A stretch of DNA of 64,000 nucleotides from JASLEW01 sp963732005 (GTDB lineage: Bacteria > Acidobacteriota > Thermoanaerobaculia > Multivoradales > UBA5704), in the NCBI GenBank assembly GCA_963732005.1, contig CAVSXT010000004.1, forward strand, positions 1,860,001 through 1,924,000, written 5' to 3'. This document shows positions 60,020 to 64,000 of the stretch, piece by piece (the first letter of the stretch is position 1; the number at the start of each line of letters is the position of its first letter). The position numbers and the translations under genes are program-made. The notes under the pieces are model-generated. The model was not told the DNA's origin. It saw only the letters and a list, made by a program, of their open reading frames with translations, and did not search any database.

Positions 60020-61573
60020 ATGGCGAAACGCGAGACCGCAGCCTCGAGCACCGCGATCACTCCCACCCGCGAGCAGGACTATGCGGAGTGGTACCAGCAG
60101 GTCATCAAGGCGGCGGACCTCGCCGAGGCCTCGCCGGTACGCGGCTGCATGGTGATCAAGCCCTGGGGCTACGCCCTGTGGGAGAACATCCAGCGCGGCC
60201 TCGACGCGATGTTCAAGGCCACCGGCCACAAGAACGCCTACTTCCCGCTGTTCATCCCCAAGTCGTTCCTCGAGAAGGAGGCCGAGCACGTCCAGGGCTT
60301 CGCCAAGGAGTGCGCGGTGGTCACCCATCACCGCCTGGTCCAGGGCCCCGACGGCGGGCTGATCGTCGATCCCGAGGCCCGGCTCGAGGAGCCGCTGATC
60401 GTCCGCCCCACCTCCGAGACGATCATCGGCGACAGCTTCGCCAAGTGGGTGCAGAGCTACCGCGACCTGCCGCTGCTGATCAACCAGTGGTGCAACATCG
60501 TGCGCTGGGAGCTGCGCACGCGCATGTTCCTGCGCACCACCGAGTTCCTCTGGCAGGAGGGGCACACCGCCCACGAGACCGAGGAGGAGGCGGGCGCCGA
60601 GACCAGCCTGATGCTCGAGGTCTACAAGGAGTTCGCCGAATCCTACCTCGCCATGCCGGTGCTGCGCGGCCGCAAGACCGCGAGCGAGCGCTTCCCGGGC
60701 GCGGTCGAGACCTACAGCATCGAGGCGATGATGCAGGACCGCAAGGCGCTGCAGGCCGGCACCTCGCATTTCCTCGGGCAGAACTTCGCCAAAGCCAGCG
60801 GCATCAAGTTCCAGTCGCGCGCCGGTGGCGAGGAGCACGCCTGGACCACCTCCTGGGGCGTGTCCACCCGGCTGATCGGCGGCGTGATCATGAGCCACGG
60901 CGACGACGACGGCCTGGTGCTGCCGCCGCGCATCGCCCCCGCCCAGGTGGTGATCCTGCCCATCCTGCGCGCCGACGACACGCGCCAGCAGGTGCTCGAC
61001 TATGCCGGGGCCATCGCCGCCGAGCTGCGCGGCCTCGCCTGGCATCACCTGCCGCTGACGGTCGAGATCGACCAGCGCGACGTGCGTGGCGGCCAGAAGA
61101 AGTGGGAATGGGTGAAGAAGGGCGTCCCGATCCGCCTCGAGATCGGACCGCGCGACGTCGAGCGCCAGGTCGCGGTCTGCGCGCGCCGCGACCGGCCGGC
61201 CGGCGCCGGCGAGAGCGAGGAGATCCCCGCCGCCGCCATCGGCGAGCGGGTCCTGCGCCTGCTCGACGAGATCCAGGATGGCATGCTGGCTCGCGCCAGG
61301 GAGTTCCGCGACCGTCATCTGCGCCCGATCGGCGATCCGCGGGAGCTGGCGGCGTTCTTCACCCCGCGCCACGCCGAGAAGCCCGAGATCCACGGCGGCT
61401 TCGCGGTCTCCCCCTGGTGCGGCAGCGCCGAGTGCGAGGCGCGCATCAAGGAATCGCTCAAGGTGACCATCCGCTGCATCCCGATCGACGCGGTCCCCGA
61501 CGGCGGCCTCGACCGGTGCGCGGTCTGCGGCGCGCCGCGCCAGGAGACCGTGGTCTTCGCGAAGAATTACTGA
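60020..61573 (+). CDS. proS: prolyl-tRNA synthetase, archaeal/eukaryotic type
   Basis: This 517-residue class II synthetase charges tRNA-Pro. Motif 1/2 sequences include GCMVIKPWGYALWENIQRGL, VRPTSETIIGDSFAKWVQSY and TTEFLWQEGHTAHETEEEA, and motif 3 is in TTSWGVSTRLIGGVIMSHGD. It has the anticodon-binding domain (about 290-400) and the C-terminal zinc region (SPWCGSAECEARIKES, CAVCG) ending FAKNY, which marks the type without the bacterial INS editing domain. Length fits that type. It is the only standard housekeeping translation gene here. Confidence 0.97.
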   Translation: MAKRETAASSTAITPTREQDYAEWYQQVIKAADLAEASPVRGCMVIKPWGYALWENIQRGLDAMFKATGHKNAYFPLFIPKSFLEKEAEHVQGFAKECAVVTHHRLVQGPDGGLIVDPEARLEEPLIVRPTSETIIGDSFAKWVQSYRDLPLLINQWCNIVRWELRTRMFLRTTEFLWQEGHTAHETEEEAGAETSLMLEVYKEFAESYLAMPVLRGRKTASERFPGAVETYSIEAMMQDRKALQAGTSHFLGQNFAKASGIKFQSRAGGEEHAWTTSWGVSTRLIGGVIMSHGDDDGLVLPPRIAPAQVVILPILRADDTRQQVLDYAGAIAAELRGLAWHHLPLTVEIDQRDVRGGQKKWEWVKKGVPIRLEIGPRDVERQVAVCARRDRPAGAGESEEIPAAAIGERVLRLLDEIQDGMLARAREFRDRHLRPIGDPRELAAFFTPRHAEKPEIHGGFAVSPWCGSAECEARIKESLKVTIRCIPIDAVPDGGLDRCAVCGAPRQETVVFAKNY

Positions 61574-61599
61574 GCGAGGGAGAACGGCGGCCCCGGCGC

Positions 61600-61622
61600 C
61601 CCGCCGCCGGCGTGGCGGCGGG
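61600..61622. terminator. hairpin between convergent proS and BNR-protein genes
   Basis: A 9-bp perfect GC-only stem (61600-61608 with 61614-61622) and 5-nt loop lies midway between the two convergent stop codons. It probably serves both directions. No T-run is present. Confidence 0.55.
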
Positions 61623-61648
61623 ACGTCCGGGGAGGAATCGGAAGCGCG

Positions 61649-64000
61649 CTACGGCAGCTGCACCCGCCAGGCGCCGCGGCCGTGGGTGAAGGCGTAGAGC
61701 GAACGGTTGCCGGACTGGTCCGCCAGCATGACCAGGGCGTCGGCCACCGAGAAGGGGAAGCCGGTGAGCTCGAGGGCCCAGCTCTGGCCGGCGTCGGTCG
61801 AGACGAAGACGCCCATGTCGGTGCCGATGTAGAGATTCGAGGGATGCGCCGGATCGACGACGATGCTCTGGACCGGGATGTCGGGCAGCGCGCCGGCGCC
61901 GGAGCCGTCGATGCCGGTCCAGGTCACGCCGCCGTCCGCCGTCGCCCAGACGTGGGTGCCGCCGAACGTGGCGTAGGTGGCATAGGCGACGTTGGGATTG
62001 GTGGGATCGAAGGTCAGCCACGAGACGTAGCCGACCCGCGGCTTGGCGAACTTCCAGGCAGTGCCGCCGTTGGTGGAGAGCGCCGCCGAGTTGCGCTGGA
62101 TGACGCCCTCGTCGGTGCCGAACAGCACCTGGTTCGAATTCGCCGGCGAGCTCGCGATGGCGCTGATCGAGGCCCCGAGAGAACCCGCGATCCTGGCGCT
62201 GGCGCGCGACCAGCGGGACGCCCCGTTGGTGGTCCGCCACAGGTACGAGCCGCCGGTCCACAGCAGCTGCGAGTTGCTCGCATCCATGATGAACGGCGCG
62301 ATGAACAGGAAGTTGAAGTCGGTGATCCCGGTCACCGCGTTGTTGAACGTCTGGCCGCCGTCGATCGACTTCTGCAGGGAGAGGCCGGTGAACTCGGCGT
62401 AGAGGACGTTGGTGTGGGTGGGATCCACCGCCACGAAGCCGCCGTCGCCGCCCTGGATGGTGTTCCAGCCGTTGGCGCCCGTGCCGTCGGTGCCCAGCAC
62501 CGTGCCGTTGTCCTGGGTGCCGCCGAAGTAGGTGTGGCCGTCAGGGAACACGGCGCCGTCGTAGAACTGGGTCGAGGCGTAGCCGTGGTTCAAGCCGGCG
62601 TAGGAAACCTTGCTATTGACGTCGTTGCACAGCAGCGTCACCGGACCCTGGGCGGTCTGCGCCAGGGCGTTGGAGGTGCGGAAGACGCCGCCGTCACTGC
62701 CGACGTAGAGGATCTGGTTGCTGGTGCCGTTGTAGCCGGGGTGGAAGAGCAGCGCGTGCTGGTCGGCGTGGTTGTAGCTCGGGTCCGGCTGCGCCCACCA
62801 GTAGGACGCCGCGCCGAAGGTCTTGCCGCCGTCGTCGGAGCGGAACAGATCGATGCCGCCGACGAAAACGCGGTCCGAGTTGGTCGGATCCACCGCGATG
62901 ATGATGTCGTACCAGCCCTGGTTCAGTGGGAAGCCCTGGCCGAAGCCGCAGGCCTGCAGCACCAGCTCCACCGGATTGGTGAGCAGCAGCGTGCTCTGCA
63001 GGTCTTTGCTGGAATTGAGCACCTGCGGGTGCCAGGTGCCGGCCGCCCCGCCCTGCTCGGAGCGGAAGACGCCGAGCAGCCCCTGGTTGTAGTTGTGATT
63101 CGGGCCGTCGGCGTTGCTCGCCGAGACCGCGTAGATGATGTTCGGGTTCGACGGCGCGATCGCCAGGCTGGTGCGGCCCATGGCGGCGCTGGTGTACACC
63201 AGCCCCCACTGCGAGCCGGCCGCCTGCGCCTGCGCGTTCTGGAAGATCCCGCCCTGCAGGAAGCTGCCGCAGCCGGCGGTCACCACGTCGTTGCCGGAGC
63301 CGTCGTTGCGGAACGCCAGGCTGAAGCAACCCAGGAAGGTCTGCGGCGCGAGCGCCTGCGTCCACTGCCCGCTCGCCGGGTCCAGGACCCAGACGCCGGT
63401 GCCGGTCGCGGCATACAGCAGACCGCTGGTGGGGCTGATCGCCATGCTATTGACGAAGAAGAAATCGGGGGTGTTGGTGCCGGCGACCTGGACCCAGGTG
63501 TTGCCCGCGTCGGTGGTCACGAAGATGCCGGCGCCTTGCACCGAGTCGCCGTTGAACGAGCCCTCGCCGGTCCCGGCGTAGATGGTGCTGGAATTGGCCG
63601 GATCCATCACCAGGCTGCCGATTGCCAGGCTGGGGAAGAGGTCGCCGACCGGCGCCCAGCTGGCGCCGGCGTTGGTGGTCTTCCAGATCCCGCCGTCGGC
63701 GGTGCCGGCGTAGATGGTGCGCGGGTTGCCCGGATCGAGCACCATCGCCAGGGTGCGCCCGCCGATGTCGCCGGGGCCCAGCGGCGTCCAGCCGGAGGCG
63801 TCCTCGGGCAGCGCCGCGGCGCCGCTGCTGCGCAAGGCGGCGCGGGAAGGCAACAGCGCCGCCTTCGGCGTCGAGTGCTGGGGCATCGTCATCATGCGCT
63901 CGCGGGCCGCGGCGTAGCGCTCCATGTGGAGCGAGGTCTCGCCGGGCGGCAGGCGCTTGCGCAGGAAGAACTCCTGCGCCTCGGCCGGCTGGTCGAAGGG
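61649..64000 (-). CDS. secreted BNR/sortilin-like repeat protein, N-terminus missing
   Basis: The frame is open from 61649 to the right edge, giving at least 783 residues. It begins at the edge with FDQPAEAQEFFLRKRLPPGE and MERYAAARERM, then repeated BNR/Asp-box or VPS10/sortilin-like propeller units: IYAGTADGGIWKTTNAGASW, TIYAGTGEGSFNGDSVQGAG, VFVGGIDLFRSDDGGKTFG, YVGSDGGVFRTSNALAQ, NLYIGTDMGVFVSTDAGQSW. The C-terminus is YAFTHGRGAWRVQLP. Such proteins are common in predatory and proteolytic soil bacteria; the role is unknown. The real start and signal peptide are outside the window. Confidence 0.82.
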   Translation of the reverse strand, partial: PFDQPAEAQEFFLRKRLPPGETSLHMERYAAARERMMTMPQHSTPKAALLPSRAALRSSGAAALPEDASGWTPLGPGDIGGRTLAMVLDPGNPRTIYAGTADGGIWKTTNAGASWAPVGDLFPSLAIGSLVMDPANSSTIYAGTGEGSFNGDSVQGAGIFVTTDAGNTWVQVAGTNTPDFFFVNSMAISPTSGLLYAATGTGVWVLDPASGQWTQALAPQTFLGCFSLAFRNDGSGNDVVTAGCGSFLQGGIFQNAQAQAAGSQWGLVYTSAAMGRTSLAIAPSNPNIIYAVSASNADGPNHNYNQGLLGVFRSEQGGAAGTWHPQVLNSSKDLQSTLLLTNPVELVLQACGFGQGFPLNQGWYDIIIAVDPTNSDRVFVGGIDLFRSDDGGKTFGAASYWWAQPDPSYNHADQHALLFHPGYNGTSNQILYVGSDGGVFRTSNALAQTAQGPVTLLCNDVNSKVSYAGLNHGYASTQFYDGAVFPDGHTYFGGTQDNGTVLGTDGTGANGWNTIQGGDGGFVAVDPTHTNVLYAEFTGLSLQKSIDGGQTFNNAVTGITDFNFLFIAPFIMDASNSQLLWTGGSYLWRTTNGASRWSRASARIAGSLGASISAIASSPANSNQVLFGTDEGVIQRNSAALSTNGGTAWKFAKPRVGYVSWLTFDPTNPNVAYATYATFGGTHVWATADGGVTWTGIDGSGAGALPDIPVQSIVVDPAHPSNLYIGTDMGVFVSTDAGQSWALELTGFPFSVADALVMLADQSGNRSLYAFTHGRGAWRVQLP

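Overview
The window is about 70% GC or more, with densely packed genes on both strands, no transposase, no tRNA or rRNA and no CRISPR array. Secreted peptidases (two S9, an M61, an M42-like, an M23), an ABC permease fused to an M1 aminopeptidase, large BNR/sortilin-like secreted proteins, a secreted protein with a C-terminal domain I associate with Acidobacteriota, and an archaeal/eukaryotic-type ProS together suggest a Gram-negative, protein-degrading acidobacterium, perhaps of the Thermoanaerobaculia or a related class. That placement is inference from gene content, not from a marker gene.

Layout. 1-2172: tail of a graspetide-type ATP-grasp peptide ligase, a 46-aa GG-leader precursor peptide and a membrane-anchored repeat protein, with visibly lower GC than the rest. 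2600-8631: two secreted S9 peptidases around a PspB-like small membrane protein and a PA0069-type radical SAM protein. 8635-18210: FHA-GGDEF signalling protein, small Cys-rich secreted protein, atypical SDR, acidobacterial-type secreted protein, proline dehydrogenase, BoxB/PaaA-like diiron protein, GNAT, LipA with a Pro/Ala/Asn insert and two hypotheticals. 18211-18518: a MITE-like inverted-repeat element. 18519-25467: Cys/Met-metabolism PLP enzyme (+), then on the minus strand lipB-nrtR followed by nadA-nadB-nadC, with two NrtR-type palindromes in the nadA promoter. 25567-29997: membrane-embedded patatin, beta-lactamase-family esterase and a repeat-containing secreted protein.

30393-40025: an MFP-RND-TolC efflux operon (30679-36826) bracketed by two small lanthipeptide-like precursor genes (30393-30563 and 39113-39292), with a polytopic membrane protein directly after the second and a PadR regulator beyond it. 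No LanB/LanC/LanM or C39 exporter is visible, so these precursors are orphans here. 40138-53956: M61 peptidase, alpha/beta hydrolase with a coding-like stretch after its stop codon, double M42-like peptidase, repeat-M23 protein, YXWGXW lipoprotein, ABC/M1 export pair and S1/P1 nuclease. 54023-64000: a mosaic secreted protein, hybrid histidine kinase, ProS and a BNR protein running off the right edge.

The most unusual content is the set of three RiPP-like precursors, all too short for ordinary gene callers, the NAD-operon control region, and several genes that appear to be leaderless, with a -10-like hexamer directly before the start codon.
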